Assembly: GCF_900964775.1 (NCBI RefSeq)
Contig: NC_041829.1
Location: 11,262,863 to 11,326,862 of the forward strand
DNA length: 64,000 nucleotides
Reading direction: 5' to 3'
Source: Scleropages formosus
Lineage: Eukaryota > Chordata > Actinopteri > Osteoglossiformes > Osteoglossidae
The number at the start of each line of letters is the position of its first letter. The stretch's first letter is position 1. The notes beneath the pieces are model-generated. The model was given only the letters and a program-made list of their open reading frames with translations. It was not told the origin of the DNA and did not search any database. The position numbers and the translations under genes were made by a program. This document shows positions 24,798 through 37,945 of the stretch, one piece after another.

Positions 24798-27700
24798 TCA
24801 AACAAAGCTGGAAAGCGCCACCAGGCCCAGAGGCACGCACACCAATGGGGTCAGACGGTATAGGTGCAGCACCGTGAACAACACCATGGCGACGCAGAGG
24901 GGCAGCACCAGTCTAGAAGTTGGAGTCAAGAGCTTGCTGGAACAGAAACACACAACAATAGGGTCATGGGTACCCTGGTCACACACCAAATTACACATAA
25001 GAACTACTTATCTAACAATTAGTATTATACTAATACTGTAATTACATTCATTACATTAATTCATAAGCAGTGAAATAATGGTATCGTTATCCCACTGTAC
25101 AGCTATACTAGCTATGATAAAAGTAAAAAAAAAAAAAAAAAACAGAGTTAAAGATATGGACATACTGGATACACTAGCAATGAAGGGTCAGTAACAGCAA
25201 TAATAATCTGACCTCCTAAACACTGTCCCACCCACACTGCTTTTATATAGACCCACTGCCAAGACACTTTAAAACTTAGATAAACTCAGATTTTACGGAT
25301 AATTCATTGTGTTAGATTTCTAGAAATTAACGGAAATTAATTCTTTTCATATTACATATGTAATTGTATTCGTATGACATATGTATACTGACACTCCCCT
25401 CTCATGACTTTCAGAGCAATAGTGCAATAATGCTGCGAGGAACACAAAGAGCACAAACAGTGACAGGCGCCTGAGGCCAGGGGCAAACAGGTCACACGCT
25501 ACCTACCTATGGCACAGTGCGGCTGAGCTGCAGTTGATCAGCAGGACAGTACTGGTGAGCAGAGGGAGCACGAGTGGCCAGCAGGGGTCAGGCCGCAGCT
25601 GGAGGGTGTGCCTGCACCGAGTTCAAGGGGGCAACATTTCAGAGCCTTAGTATTCCTCTTTTGGGACACAAATAGAGTGGAGTGTTTTGGATGACACACA
25701 CAAATATTGTATACCTAACAAGGTTAAAGAGGTTTCATATAAAGTATTAGATCAAATCGACTCATGCACCAGCAACGATGTGCGTGTGCGCATGCGTGAG
25801 TATCTGCATACCATACCTCAGGCTCCGGGCCCAGTGGATCAAAGAAGGTGCACTCAGCATCAGAGGCAATGTGAGCAGCATGGAGATGGTCAGGTGCAGT
25901 TCCAGATCACTGGTCACCTCCTGCAGTGCCAAGCTGGAAAGCAGAGGAGTGCCACCATTGCTTTCTTTTGAGCAGGCGGGTGCGTTCACTCTCTCCTGAC
26001 TACTATCCTCTTCATTTGCCTCCTTCTGGGGTGCCTACAAGGGGTGATGTACAAGGGCAGAGTATCGACCGAAAGCAAGAGACGACTAAAGTTGGACATT
26101 ATTGTGACAAGGTCTAAAAACTGCACATGAAGTAGCGCAAGAGGGCCGAAACTCAAAGGTGATTTGGCAGTCATTTGCATAATTGAATTTTTCTGTTTCA
26201 GGTCTTTGATTTACAGATGCACATGCAGTGCATTGGAAAAGTATGTATAGCCATTGAGTTTCCTGCTGGCTCGAAAAGATCCTTATGCACCTTTTCCCAA
26301 ATCAAACAGTGTGAATCATCTTGGATAAAGGCATTAACTGAATAAATGAATAACTTTTTTATTGCAGACTCACATACCAATTAAAAAAAACTCTCTCTTT
26401 ATTCCTATGCAATTTCTACTTTGATCTTGTTCTTAAAATCACTCTTGTAAATGCAAAACAAGACAGTCCCCAGGAGCATTCACAAGTCTACAGATGGAGC
26501 AAATGACAAACTGTCACATGCAACACATATTTGAGACATTACTGTATATCCTAAAGTAAAAGGTATAGCCAAAATAAAAGGGGCAAAAGCAAACAAGTGG
26601 TGAAAAACATCAGTAAAGACAAGATATAACGGAGTCATTTCATATTTTTAAGTTTAAGGCCCTGGTTCTGACAGGGCTTTCCCTCATATTTCTTTTCTCT
26701 CAGTCACATTTGGAAATAACTATTCTCAATCACTCACCAAATTCAGGACATGTCTCAGAGTTCTTTGTGCCATCAGTAGCCTCAGCACCTGCACAAGGAC
26801 AAACAAGGAGTATCGCTACAGTGGTGTGTAAGAAACAAGACTTGCAAACGGAAGGATACCAGCTGACATACCGTGCCGTTTTCTACCCTACTGTAGTAAC
26901 TGCTCATGTGGAGCTTCAGCTGACACCTCACTGAAGTTTTCATCAGTAACCATTGCATGTCTGCTAGGATGGTGGAAGTGGGCCTTGCTGAGGGTACCCT
27001 GACTCACCCGGTACAAGTAGCACAAATACGCAAGGCTGAAAGCCAGAGCTCCACACGAGGCCCAGGCCAGGAGCCCCAGCACAAAGCTGAGGAGCAGCTG
27101 AGTCCAGGGCTGCAGCGTGCCGGTGTTCCGAGACAAAGAGGGCCTGTTGGGACCCACAGACACAGGGTGTGTTGGTAACATGAAGATGGCCCACAGGAAG
27201 TTGAACACCAGGTAGAGAAATGCCTTGACAGAATCACTGCACACAAGGCTACATGCACTACTGGTCATTCTGTGGTGATGTGACAAGGCAGAAAAAAAGC
27301 AGTGTTTGTCATCAAACATGATGTCAGATCATTTTATGAAGCTTTTCTCTGGGGATTAATAAAGTTTTCATTCATGAGTCTGGCTTGTCTCCTTGCCTGT
27401 GTAATGGGGCCAGCAGCAGGGAGAGCATGCGGAGAGACAGCCGGAAGAGCGCGCCGCCCCAGAATGCCACGGCGGCACCCAGGACATGCAGCAGCCCGCC
27501 CAGCAGGTGGGTCCAGTCCTCAGTGGGCCGCAACAGCCCCGGTTCCTCAGAATTGCCCACATTCAGCCCTGACAGGGGCAGCACGTCCACTGCGGGCAGG
27601 GACAGTACAGACCAGCAGCTCTGGAACCAGCTGACCCTATAATACACAGAGAGGGTGGGAGTAAGATGACAACGGCAGTGGTGAAGGGCTGAGAGATGCA

Positions 27701-30700
27701 GGTCTGCAGAGGGTGCTCACCGTAGTAGTAAGTGCAGCAGGTAAACCGGTAAGTGCACTTTGTGTAGCTGCACAGCCCCAGCGGCAGCCTGACTCATCTC
27801 TAAAGGGCGACCTGCAGGTTGAAAGCAGTCAGACACACGCAGTGAGGTTACAATAATCCCTTACGGTGCTGTATAGCTGTCAGAGTGATGCTGCGCAGAC
27901 TCCCACACACTTGGGGTGATGCTACATACTGCACCAGCTCACCTGTCTTGATTAAGGAGTTCAGCTGGCCCTCACAGGCAAGCAGCAAACCTATCGCAGT
28001 GTAGACCGGAAGTGCTTGGCCACAGAACCGCAACACCTGAACACAGACACATTTGTTTTTTCTGTATTTCCAATTCATTCTCGTTTTTATTAAATCAAGA
28101 ACTCCTCACTCCCATTCAGCAAACCTCAAAACATTTTTTTTTTTTTTTAATTGTTTTTGCACTTTAGTATTACTTAAGCTGTGTAAACTTTAAAACAAAA
28201 TCAACTGTTTGTGGCTGTGTTTCTACAATACATTTTTTGGGATTTACAATCCCTGCGTTGACAATTTCTTCAAAAAGATTAAAAAAATGCCCCCTAAAGG
28301 TGAGGGACACTCTCTCTGTTACAAACACACACACACACGGAATTACAACATGATTGACCCTTTACGCTTTGCTCAGTTCTAGCAAATTGCTGCTTAGTCT
28401 AATTAATCATTCATCTAATTCCAATAACTGATTGTCCTGAGCAGGGTTGTGGTGAACCAGAACCTATCCTGGAGGCTGAGAGAGGGTAAACCCTGGACAG
28501 GATGTCAAACCATTGCAGGGTAGCCACATGAGCACACGCTCACCATTTACACATTACGAGCAATTTAGTATCACCAATGCACCTGAACTCCGTGTCCTTG
28601 GGCTGTGAGTCACAGACACAGGGAGAACATGCAAACTCAACACAAATTGATTACTGAGGTCCTGTGAGGCAGTGATGCTACTCACTGTGCTGCCATTATT
28701 TGTTTGATATCAGATACTAACATTAACACGTACAAATACAAACTGTGAATCAGGCATTTATACAGATACATTTTCTGAAAAGCAATGTTCAAGAAAACAA
28801 TAACGATAACTAAGTTTTTGGGGACACACACAGTTACTGCCCTTACAGTCTGACACAGACTGCACAATGAACTGAGACATTCACACTTGAATGTACATCC
28901 AGCAGACTGTGATTACAGCTTTACAGGTGGGTGGACAGGTTCTCACAGTGTGTCTTGTGTGCTTTAATGACTCTGTATTTTTCTGGGCTTGCAGCAATGG
29001 ATTACCTGGCCAAGGACTTTGATGAAGGATGTCCGTATTGATACCTGGGTCAAGAAAAACAACATCATCTTAGAACCAAGTGAGTAACCTGTATGCATAC
29101 GAAAATCACTGCTGTGTGAAGTGTGTTCCTGAAGGATTTGACGCACTGTACAACCTTGTACTGGCAGTTGGGGGCAGTGTGGAGCTGCAAAAGCACACTG
29201 GAACTGTTGTCAGGTCTGCTGGTGTGTAACATGCCGGCTATCTCAGTGACTGACGGCACGCTGAAAGACAGAGAAGAAGGCAGGGAGCCCATTACGTCTG
29301 TGGGTTTGATCTGGATAAGACGTAAGGATGAGGAAACACTAGGAATGGGAGTTTACACACTTGGCAGTGGTGAAGAAGTCCTCACGGAACCACGGCACCA
29401 CCAGCCTGTACACACTGGGCAGCCGGTCTGCAGAGGGAAGCACGGCAGGACAGAAGAGACACATCATACACACAGTCACACACATTCAACTGACTCATAT
29501 TTGACCACAAAGCTGATGTTTATTATGTGCTTCCAGGTAGAATAAAGTGCACACATCTGTCTGCAGTCACTCTGAACGAGTCCATGGTGACAACCCGTGT
29601 GCCCTTTCCCCACACTGCATGACAGGAGCAAAAGGGAGTTAGCTCACCTTTGGCAGCTTTGCACTGACCCACAATGGTGATCCTGAAAGCCTGATACACC
29701 TGCATGCAAACAGGAGCACTGTTACACAGACACACTGCAGGACAATCACCACTGTGCTCTGATCCCTGCTCTGTGCCAACTGCGGGTGAGAGAGATGACA
29801 GAAGGGTCTTCACCTGGTGGAAGTGTTGCAGCTGTACAGTGTGAAGAAGGCCGGTGGAGTTCAGGGTCACGTCACTGACAGTAAAACCTGAAACGCAGAA
29901 AACTTCACTCAGAATCAGCCTGTACTACTATAATCTCTATAACAATTACACAATAATGCAACAGTCTCCAGCGCATCTGTTATTGTGTGATGTTTACATT
30001 ATGTTCTAAATTCCCTGGCTATAAAAGTACAGCGATTTCATTGCCACAGCTCTGTTTCTACAAAATTACTAAAACTTGGAAACACAATTTCTGCATGACT
30101 GAGGACTTTACATAAACAAGCTGTCAGAAAATGATGTCGCAAAAATAAATATTTCATGAGTACACAAGTTCTTCATGAGTTATAAGAAGGACTCAAGAGA
30201 TTGTTCCACATATAGTATATGCCCTATTAATAATATATGCTAATAAATTTATGGCTAAGACTGTATCAAGATGACATACAAATTTACACAGTGCCAAAGA
30301 TTTTCATTACATTTTAATGTTGCCTTTAATTTTCACCTAATGATGGACTAGACTTCACAGGCATGGTTACAGAAAGCATAATAATGAAGATGATGATGGT
30401 GGCGATGGTGATAATGACAGTCTGGCTTAGTCAACCTGTCTCACAGTGATGTGCCTGGAGTCTGTCTGTGCAGGACACTTACCGAGGGACAGGATGTGTG
30501 GGACGGGTATGGATACCTCCCGGGCCTCCAGGTTTAGCCACTCACACTCCACACTGAACTGTGGGGAACACGGGAAGGAAAGGTCACACACAAGTGACAG
30601 CCCATCCATACATGCATCAGGATTGGTCAAAAGACATGTAATATACCCCTCCCTTGTATAAGAGGATCCTGTACAGTGGAACAATACAACAGCTTCAATA

Positions 30701-33700
30701 GCTTACGAAAATATAAACAATTTTTTCATACAATGGACTTATTATTCAGTACCATTGGCATTTATGTCAGCTAATGCTGTACTTTCAAACCCACAACAGA
30801 TATTTCATTCACTGCCTACTATCTGTTTCACTTTGCAAAGCATACTGATACTATGCCTCTTCCATACTTCTTGCTTCCTACTTCCTGTCACACTAACAAT
30901 TCAACCAACAGTAACCCCCTAACAATGGAAATTTGCCTAACAGGATGACTTCACTGAATGAATTAAATCTATTTGGCAAGTGAAGAGTATACTGTGCAGA
31001 TATAATATTAAAGTTGTGTGTTCCCTGTTCAACTGAAAGCAGCAGGGCAGGACCAGCTACCTGTCTGCCGCTGAGGTTGGAGGCACCGATGACCAGGTGG
31101 GACACAGAGGACAGCTCACTCAATTTCACTGTCACTACCTGAAGAGAGTGACCCACAGCAGAAACAATCACACCACAGAAAACACAGGATGCTGGGGAGC
31201 TGATTCGAGTGTCTGAGCGAGGACAAGGCTTACTTTGTATGCCGGCAGCAGCTCTGTTCCCCAGGAGAGGTCCACGCCTTGGAGGCTATCAAAAGGATGA
31301 GCAAGACATCTTCTATGGCTGCTGTGCCTCATCTGTTTGCTTCTCTCCTATCAGCATCACACCCTTCCCACAACCCATCTTCATGTCCCCTCTACACAGC
31401 ACCTGCTCTCAGGCCCAACCTGGCAGTAATGTTTGTGAAAGGCCATACGTATACAACCACTTCAGTAAATCACACCAGCAGAACATTAATTTTAAATATT
31501 GATACTGGTTTATATGGTAAAAAGTAGTCTGGGAATGTTAAACCAAGTTTTCCATTTATTAAAAAGACAATTTATGTCAAAAAAGGGGAAAAATTAATGT
31601 TTTACACACTGTAGACAATGAACAATTAAAGCAGCCAGCACATTACTTTTATTCACATAACTGATCATCCTTCTCTGAAGAAAAGGATAAGTTGAAACGA
31701 AAAAAACACACACACAGCTACAAAAGGGATAATTACAAAACAAATATGTTTGCTGGTCCCTAATATTGCTGGCCATGTGGGCAGTATAGTGAAGATGGGG
31801 ATGATGCCAAAGCAGAGTTAGATGGTGTGGTACTTACCACACCGAACCATTCATCTGGGTACATCCATACAGCCAGCTCACCATGTCCTGCAACACAGAG
31901 CAAGTGGCCTCGCATCACATCCACAGCTCTCACCTCACATCTCAGCAGCCAACATCACAACACTCCGCTTACCAAGCTGCTGCTCCGGCAATGGAAGTGA
32001 CTGTAGGCCTTTCTGCGCCCAGAGAGGGCAAATAGGAAATACTTCATCCCAGGCTCCTGTGTAACATACAGAGACGCAATCCTATTAGGGCCTTCACATG
32101 GTGTTCTAGACCAGTGCAAAACTGCATAAAGTTCAATGTTCAACTCTGCGGTCCCCAAACGGCTTTGTCAGCCACCCCAGATACTACTTTGTCCTGGCCT
32201 AGAAGACATAAACGCTGGTGCATACAGTGATAGTGACAATTCAAATTTCATCATCTTTTGCTTATTCATATATACCCCGTAATCTGGTCCAAATTCATTC
32301 CTGAGGATAATGACCTGGAGACGATGAAATTACTAATTCCATTATTTCTTATGGGGATACATTCCAATTCTTTTTGAGTCCTTCCCACATTTACCCCAAA
32401 ATCACCCCAAAGGATGCTGATTAATAAAGGAAAAGTACTGTAACACATTCAAATTTTCTGCAGTTTTACTTTTTTGGGAATCTACTTGTTAATGGTTGTA
32501 GTAGTAAACATGGGCCCATATCTAAAAGCCTTGTCACCCTTGTACATTACAGATTTTTTTTTTAAGTCTGTAGTTACAATAGTAATGGAACCCCCTCCAC
32601 CCCCCACAGCGGTAGCCACACATTCATGATCTGTAGAGTTATGGCTATTTGAAAAAATGTCATTTACAAAGGTATTATATTTAAAACAATTCACAGTCAT
32701 TAAAAGAATGATTTCATAAAGTAAGCTTACTGGGACAGTGTGCATAGACTAGTTGGAGTAAGAAGAAAGCTGAGAGTTTGAGTAAACAGTTCCACAGTGC
32801 AGTACATCTCAGCCTAGCTCACACAACCACTTAGCAAAATTATCAAATGGGGTCTCAGATTATGAAGCTGGACCAAATTTCCTGGGCTGGACTCAATGTC
32901 ATGCTCTGTATAAATGACAATCTGGACCGATTAACATAAGTGGTATTAATGATCTCACATCGAGCATGTGGAAGAAGCGGATATCGGGAGACTAAATAAA
33001 TGAGATGAGTATAGTTTTACTGAATTAATGCCTGATATGTATAGATTTTTAATGAAATAGAAAAACAAGTTTATATGAAAGCAAGACTTCATTAGACAAA
33101 GATTTTCTAAGTGACAACCATAGAACTATATCATTTTGTGGGTGATCTACTCTAAATTTGCTAAAATTACAACACCACCAATAATATCATATTCGGATAA
33201 GAGTTCCACTTAACAGACTTCTCGCTGGTCTGTTTGACGGATGAGTATTGGACGACAACTGATTCAAGCATTATTACATTAAGCATATGTGGATGAATTA
33301 TAATTCACAACTAACCTACTTTAATTACTATTTTAGTGTTGTGGATGCTGAAAGACCAACCCCATGACCACAGGTAACATCACTGATGATATGCCCAAGA
33401 GCAGAGGCAGATGTGAGATATAAACAACAAAAAACAATATTATTTCATTTTGTGATATTGAAGTAATGCTCTAATAACCCTAATAGTTCTTTTCTGTGAC
33501 CCTCACTTGGGTTTGGGACTAAGACCATGGATTCAGGAAGCACTGTTCTAACTGAAAAGAAGAGGAAAAAACCTCCACGGCAGAGGCTGACCTTGTGGGA
33601 GTTGTAGACCAGCCGTAGGGTGTTGACCTCTGTCCACCCCTCGGCAGGACCTAACACACAATGAGACGAGAGAATCCTCAGCACACCTATATAGACCTTC

Positions 33701-34125
33701 AGTATGTTCCTCTTTTCACTTGCTAAGACTCATCATACCTGTGTTGCTCACCTGAGAAGGTGACCACTGCCTTTTCCTGGTCCCCCAGAAGACGCACTGG
33801 GTGCCTGACAAAATGATGCTTCAGCACAGCCATCCTCTTGTCTCGATCCTGGGTGAACTGGTTAGGCACAACAGATGCAGGTAACGCAGTGGTCTGCCTG
33901 CCGCTGGACACAGTAACAGTGGGAGACAATGTAAGAACAATGCAGTACTTACCTGCCTGCTGTCTGGCTCAATGAGGTCAAAGAAGGCCCGTACCGTGGT
34001 GAGAACCAGCTCCTTGCACCTACAATGCACGCACACACATTACCTAGAGCAGCATTCACTGCCAAGTGTGACCCCCTGCCACAGTGACAATGAGCAACAA
34101 TGTGGTGCCAACCCAACAGTACTCA

Positions 34126-34177
<52 letters not shown>

Positions 34178-37100
34178 GTACTCACCACACGATAGACAAG
34201 TGGTCAGTAGACAACCAGGTCCTGGGGACAGCAGTGCTCTGCACCACAGAGAGAGTGAAAGAATCAAGAAAATTTCTGAGCAAACTCAACACAGCCCTCA
34301 AGATTCTGGCAGTTATTGTGCATTTCAACGTGGTGAGGAGATACTGGTTACCATGGCAACATCAAATTTAATACAGGCATAACCATAGTCCATGCTAGTG
34401 TTGTCCATTAGTCCAGCATGAGAATTATTGTTATTATTAATAACAACAACAACTGACTGAGCTGACACTATTCGCCACTGTAACTTACACCATGAGGGAC
34501 ACTAAGCTACTTACCCTGACTTACACTGATTTATATAGCTACATCCCATGGTGCCCCATCATAAATCTTTAGCAAGTTCCTTTTAAGTGTTTGTCTCTGC
34601 AGTACAGGTGATGTTCTGACAAGTGTGTGATTGCATGCTGGGATGGGGAGTGTATCCCTTCTTACCACTAGGGAGAGTTTGCTGGGGTCCTCCTGGGAGC
34701 AGGGCAAGGCTGTCAGGCCAGAGCGCACCTGGTAGTCCCTGTGGCCCCCACCCACCGACAGTACTGTAACATTGTGCAGGTCCTCTGCTCCTGCTTGCCA
34801 GCGCCCCCTCACTGCAGAGTAGAACTCTGAAACGTATAACATTTGACACTGAGTACAGTGTAGAAACACAAACAATTTCACCACAGGTTACTGCACACAC
34901 ACCAGTTTTGTATAAATAATTATCCATATTAGTAGGTGCAGCTTGCTGTTAAGTTTTACACGTAAGGCTTTTGCAGCTGACTAAATTTTAAGACTGAATT
35001 TGTTTTGAAATAAGTCATTCTCAGTTGTGGACCGTGGCGGCCTCATCTTACCCAGTAGGTAGGAGTCCATCGGCAGCACGGGGGCCTGGTGTGGTGATGC
35101 CTGCGTCACAATGAGGCTCACCAGCCGGGGGTTAAAACGGGGCAAGGTAAAGAGCGCCCGTGCCACCACGCCGCCCATGGAGTGCCCCACCAGTACCACG
35201 CTGCAAGGAGGGTTTGACTGATCCTGGGGCGGGAGCACAGGGTACAGCGAATATGATTCAGAGCACTCTGTCTCAGTCTGAGATGGCTTGTGTCCTTGTC
35301 ATAAGGGTAATGGTGTATTTTGACCCCAGCCCCAATGGTCACGTGACCAGCCCTGACCTTATACAGCTTGAGGATTGCCTTGATGCTCTCGTACAGAAAG
35401 AGGGTCTGCCTACGGAGGCTGCCACCATAGAGTGCAACAAGCTCCTCGTTGAAGTCCACCGTGAACACATTCAGGTGGATGCGGTTGCCCATGTCCTCAG
35501 CCTTGCGGAGTGCCACAGAGCCCAGGGAGCGTGCTAACACCACCAGCAGAAAGGCATCAGTCAGAACTCTTTTAACATCACTAAAGTAGCTTTATGTACA
35601 ACATACACATTTAGCTAACACTTTTTTTCCAAAGCAGCTTACAATGTTAAGCTACTTATACTGATTTACCCATTCATACAGCAGAATAATGGGGGATGTG
35701 GTGACACAGTGGGTTTGACCGGGTCCTGCTCTGTGGTGGGTCTGAGGTTCGAGTCCCGCTTGGGGTGCCTTGCAACGGACCAGCGTCCCATCCTGGATGT
35801 GTCCCCTCACCCTTCAGCCTCACCCTGTGCTGCCGGGTTAGGCTCCGGCTCCCCACGACCCCGCATGGGACAAGCGGTTTTAGATGATGTGTGTGTACAG
35901 CAGAATAATTTTTACTGTATCAGCTTTAAGTACCTTGATCAAGGGCCCTATAGCAGGAGTTAGGATTCGAATGTGTGATCTCCAAATCCAAAGGCAGAAG
36001 TTCTAACCATGAGACTATCTGCTGCATGCTCATTCAATATTCAAATATACTTTCTGAAAATGATATTTCTTCAGGAAGGTGGTATTCACCTTTGCATGAG
36101 TAATGACCAAAAGTCCCAGACACATACAGTATATGCTGGATAACACTACACCTTTAGGAAAATGTCCCAGAACAGTCTTACAGGTCACTAGCTGGGTAAC
36201 TTAAGTCCACATTTCCATTTGTGTCCATTCCCAGACAGCTGGAAAGCATATGCACCAACTGAGGCATGGTAAATCTCACCTTGCTTATAACTGCCTGCAT
36301 TTCCTGGCAAGAACAGCACAGGGGCACCACGGAGCTTGAGCCCCCGGGTCTCCTGAGCATAGATGCCCTCCCCATACAGGTACAGCCCATATCCAGGGTA
36401 CTGCTGGGCCACCCGCCGGGGTAGCTGCACACGCTGGACACACAGAGAGAGTGAAAAAACAGTTTTGACCACTGGTATTGAAAAATACTCTACTTATATG
36501 TCCTTGGCTACATTACTGGCACAAAAGCAATTTCATCTGAATTACTAAAAAACTTCAAGATCTTTTCAACAAAGTGTTTTATATGTATCAGGGGGCGCGG
36601 TGGCACAGCGGGTTTGGCCAGGTCCTGCTCTCTGGTGGGTCTGGGGTTCAAGTCCTGCTTGGGGTGCCTTGTTATGGACTGGCATCCTGTCCTGGGTGTG
36701 TCCCCTTCCCCTCCAGCCTTGCGCCCTGTGTTGCCGGGTTAGGCTCTGCTCACTGTGACCCCGCTCGGGACAAGCGGTTTCAGACAGCATGTTGTGAGTG
36801 TTTTATATGCCTGTGTGTCCTTTAACATACAAACAAATGTATGGAGCACTAATGCATGTATATATGTTTGCATGTACGGAAACACGACAAACTGTTTGGA
36901 GAAGGAACGTGAACACTAGAAAATTTCAACAGCATAAATAATCTAGCCAGAAAATTTATGTCACAATATGCCCCATAAAAGCAATACTATACCCAGTCCG
37001 AGTCCTCAACTTACAAACAAAAGTCACACCGGACCCCTACTCAAAAGCTTTGTTTGTAACCATGATGAAGCCACTTCAGCAGGGGGACCAGAAATACATA

Positions 37101-37945
37101 CAGGTAACTTTCACACAGACAGTAGGAAAGAAATCTTAAAAAAATGGAGATTAAAACAAAAGAGGTGGTAAAAGATATCAACTGGATAATTTCCATATCT
37201 TTGAAAATCCGTAACTCGAGTGCTCGTAGTATACCTCCAGGTGACTCCTGACCTGCAACGCCCACTGAGCCTGGGGGGGGGGGGGTGTGATCGTCTAGAG
37301 ACGTGACGGATGATCCCTGGCTCGCGCTCTGCGTCTCCTGCTAATCCCCTTACTGAGGATCAGCGGCGCTAAACTAAAGCAAGCAACGGGCGATCGCCAC
37401 TGGTGGTGTGCATGTGTGTGCGCGCGCGTGTTGTCTGCGCGGTCACACTTGTTTCACAGGACAGGTCTGACGAGACTCCGCAAACAGGAACAAATATCTT
37501 CGGAGCTCAGCACCAGGCAGGCAGGTCCGCGAATGGTTATTTAACGTACATATCGAAAAATTATGAAGCCGCGCGACACTCTCTCTGACGGTTCCGTCGC
37601 ACCGCACGCGGCTTGTCTCACTGGTCCATTCGACTCGAACCCGCCGCTCCACACACACGCAAGAGCAGGTGAGCTGACATGACACACAGCCCTGCAGCTG
37701 GGTTGTTTTCCAAACGATTATTATTAGCGTCATTATCATTGTTATTATTATTATTGCGTATTCGTCATGACGGGCAGCAGTCCTGGAGCTGGACGGTTAC
37801 GGTTGGTACTCACCCGGTACTCGGGGTATTCGAACATGTACGTCATGCTGCACCTGTTCTCCTCGAACCCTGCCAGCAGCTCCCGTAGACCCATCCCCAG
37901 AAGTCCCAGGACAGAGCCGTAAAAGGCCACTGTGGCGACTTTCAT
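24798..37945 (-). CDS. pgap1: PGAP1, GPI inositol-deacylase
   Basis: I assembled 26 exons (minus-strand order): 37945-37814, 36433-36280, 35533-35358, 35223-35052, 34826-34666, 34238-34186, 34019-33953, 33857-33752, 33650-33592, 32056-31973, 31887-31838, 31285-31234, 31138-31061, 30558-30483, 29887-29814, 29699-29648, 29427-29361, 29260-29155, 29044-29006, 28036-27943, 27811-27721, 27636-27397, 27143-27008, 26034-25817, 25611-25507, 24936-24798. All phases agree; the product is 926 residues (human 922). An N-terminal membrane segment precedes [17 protein letters not shown]. The lumenal lipase domain has [13 protein letters not shown] and the nucleophile elbow GHSMGG (Ser169). Hydrophobic helices fill the last 300 residues. 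The known enzyme sits in the ER membrane and removes the inositol-linked acyl chain from GPI-anchored proteins. Intron 22 uses a GC donor. Confidence 0.97.
26210..26360 (+). repeat. possible SINE/LINE tail fragment in a pgap1 intron
   Basis: Ends CTTGGATAAAGGCATTAACTG, then AATAAATGAATAA, which resembles the GGATAAAAGCGTCTGCTAAATG tail of fish retroposons. The upstream part is not recognisable. Confidence 0.35.
28430..28690 (-). repeat. dispersed fish repeat in a pgap1 intron
   Basis: The stretch carries the hallmark blocks of a very common fish repeat in fixed order: CCTGGACAGGATGTC, CATTGCAGGGTAGCC, CAATTTAGTATCACCAATGC, GGGAGAACATGCAAACTC and a degenerate tRNA-like end. Moderately diverged, non-coding. 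Confidence 0.7.
34119..34190. repeat. (CA)25 microsatellite flanked by a duplicated splice donor
   Basis: The CA tract spans 34127-34176. The plus-strand block AGTACTCACCACA occurs on both sides (34119-34131 and 34177-34189). Read on the minus strand, each is TGTGGTGAGTACT, the 5' splice site of the 53-nt pgap1 exon 6. The tract therefore begins about 10 nt inside the intron. Confidence 0.9.
35605..36024 (-). repeat. SINE-B split by a SINE-A insertion (pgap1 intron 2)
   Basis: Minus-strand SINE-B in two parts. The tail side is 35605-35690 and the head side 35897-36024 (GGATTCGAATGTGTGATC as B-box complement). Between them lies a plus-strand SINE-A. The split point carries a 13-bp duplication, so SINE-A arrived after SINE-B. 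Confidence 0.85.
35691..35896 (+). repeat. SINE-A nested inside SINE-B, with 13-bp target-site duplication
   Basis: Plus-strand SINE-A from GGGGGATGTGGTGACACAG to GACAAGCGGTTTTAGATG and a short TG tail. It is flanked by ACAGCAGAATAAT at 35678-35690 and 35897-35909, an exact 13-bp target-site duplication. Confidence 0.9.
36586..36796 (+). repeat. SINE-A in pgap1 intron 1, with 13-bp target-site duplication
   Basis: Complete copy with B box GGGGTTCAAGTCC. It is flanked by AGTGTTTTATATG at 36573-36585 and 36797-36809. The 3' TG tail is short and mutated. Confidence 0.9.
37270..37680. promoter_or_regulatory. CpG-rich segment in pgap1 intron 1
   Basis: CpG-dense DNA including a G13 run near 37273 and a GCGCGCGCG core near 37420. 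It lies downstream of the pgap1 first coding exon and may be part of its promoter-proximal CpG island. No specific factor site is claimed. Confidence 0.35.

Noticed and set aside
29254-29360. Longer version of pgap1 exon 18, starting at an AG near 29311 and joined through a TGT/GTAAAC donor
   Set aside because: It keeps frame but adds about 17 residues absent from human PGAP1. The AA/GTGTGT donor with the pyrimidine-rich acceptor at 29260 gives an exact-length match.
34040-34371. Frames with long HTHTHT or VCVCVC runs
   Set aside because: Translations of the (CA)25 microsatellite.
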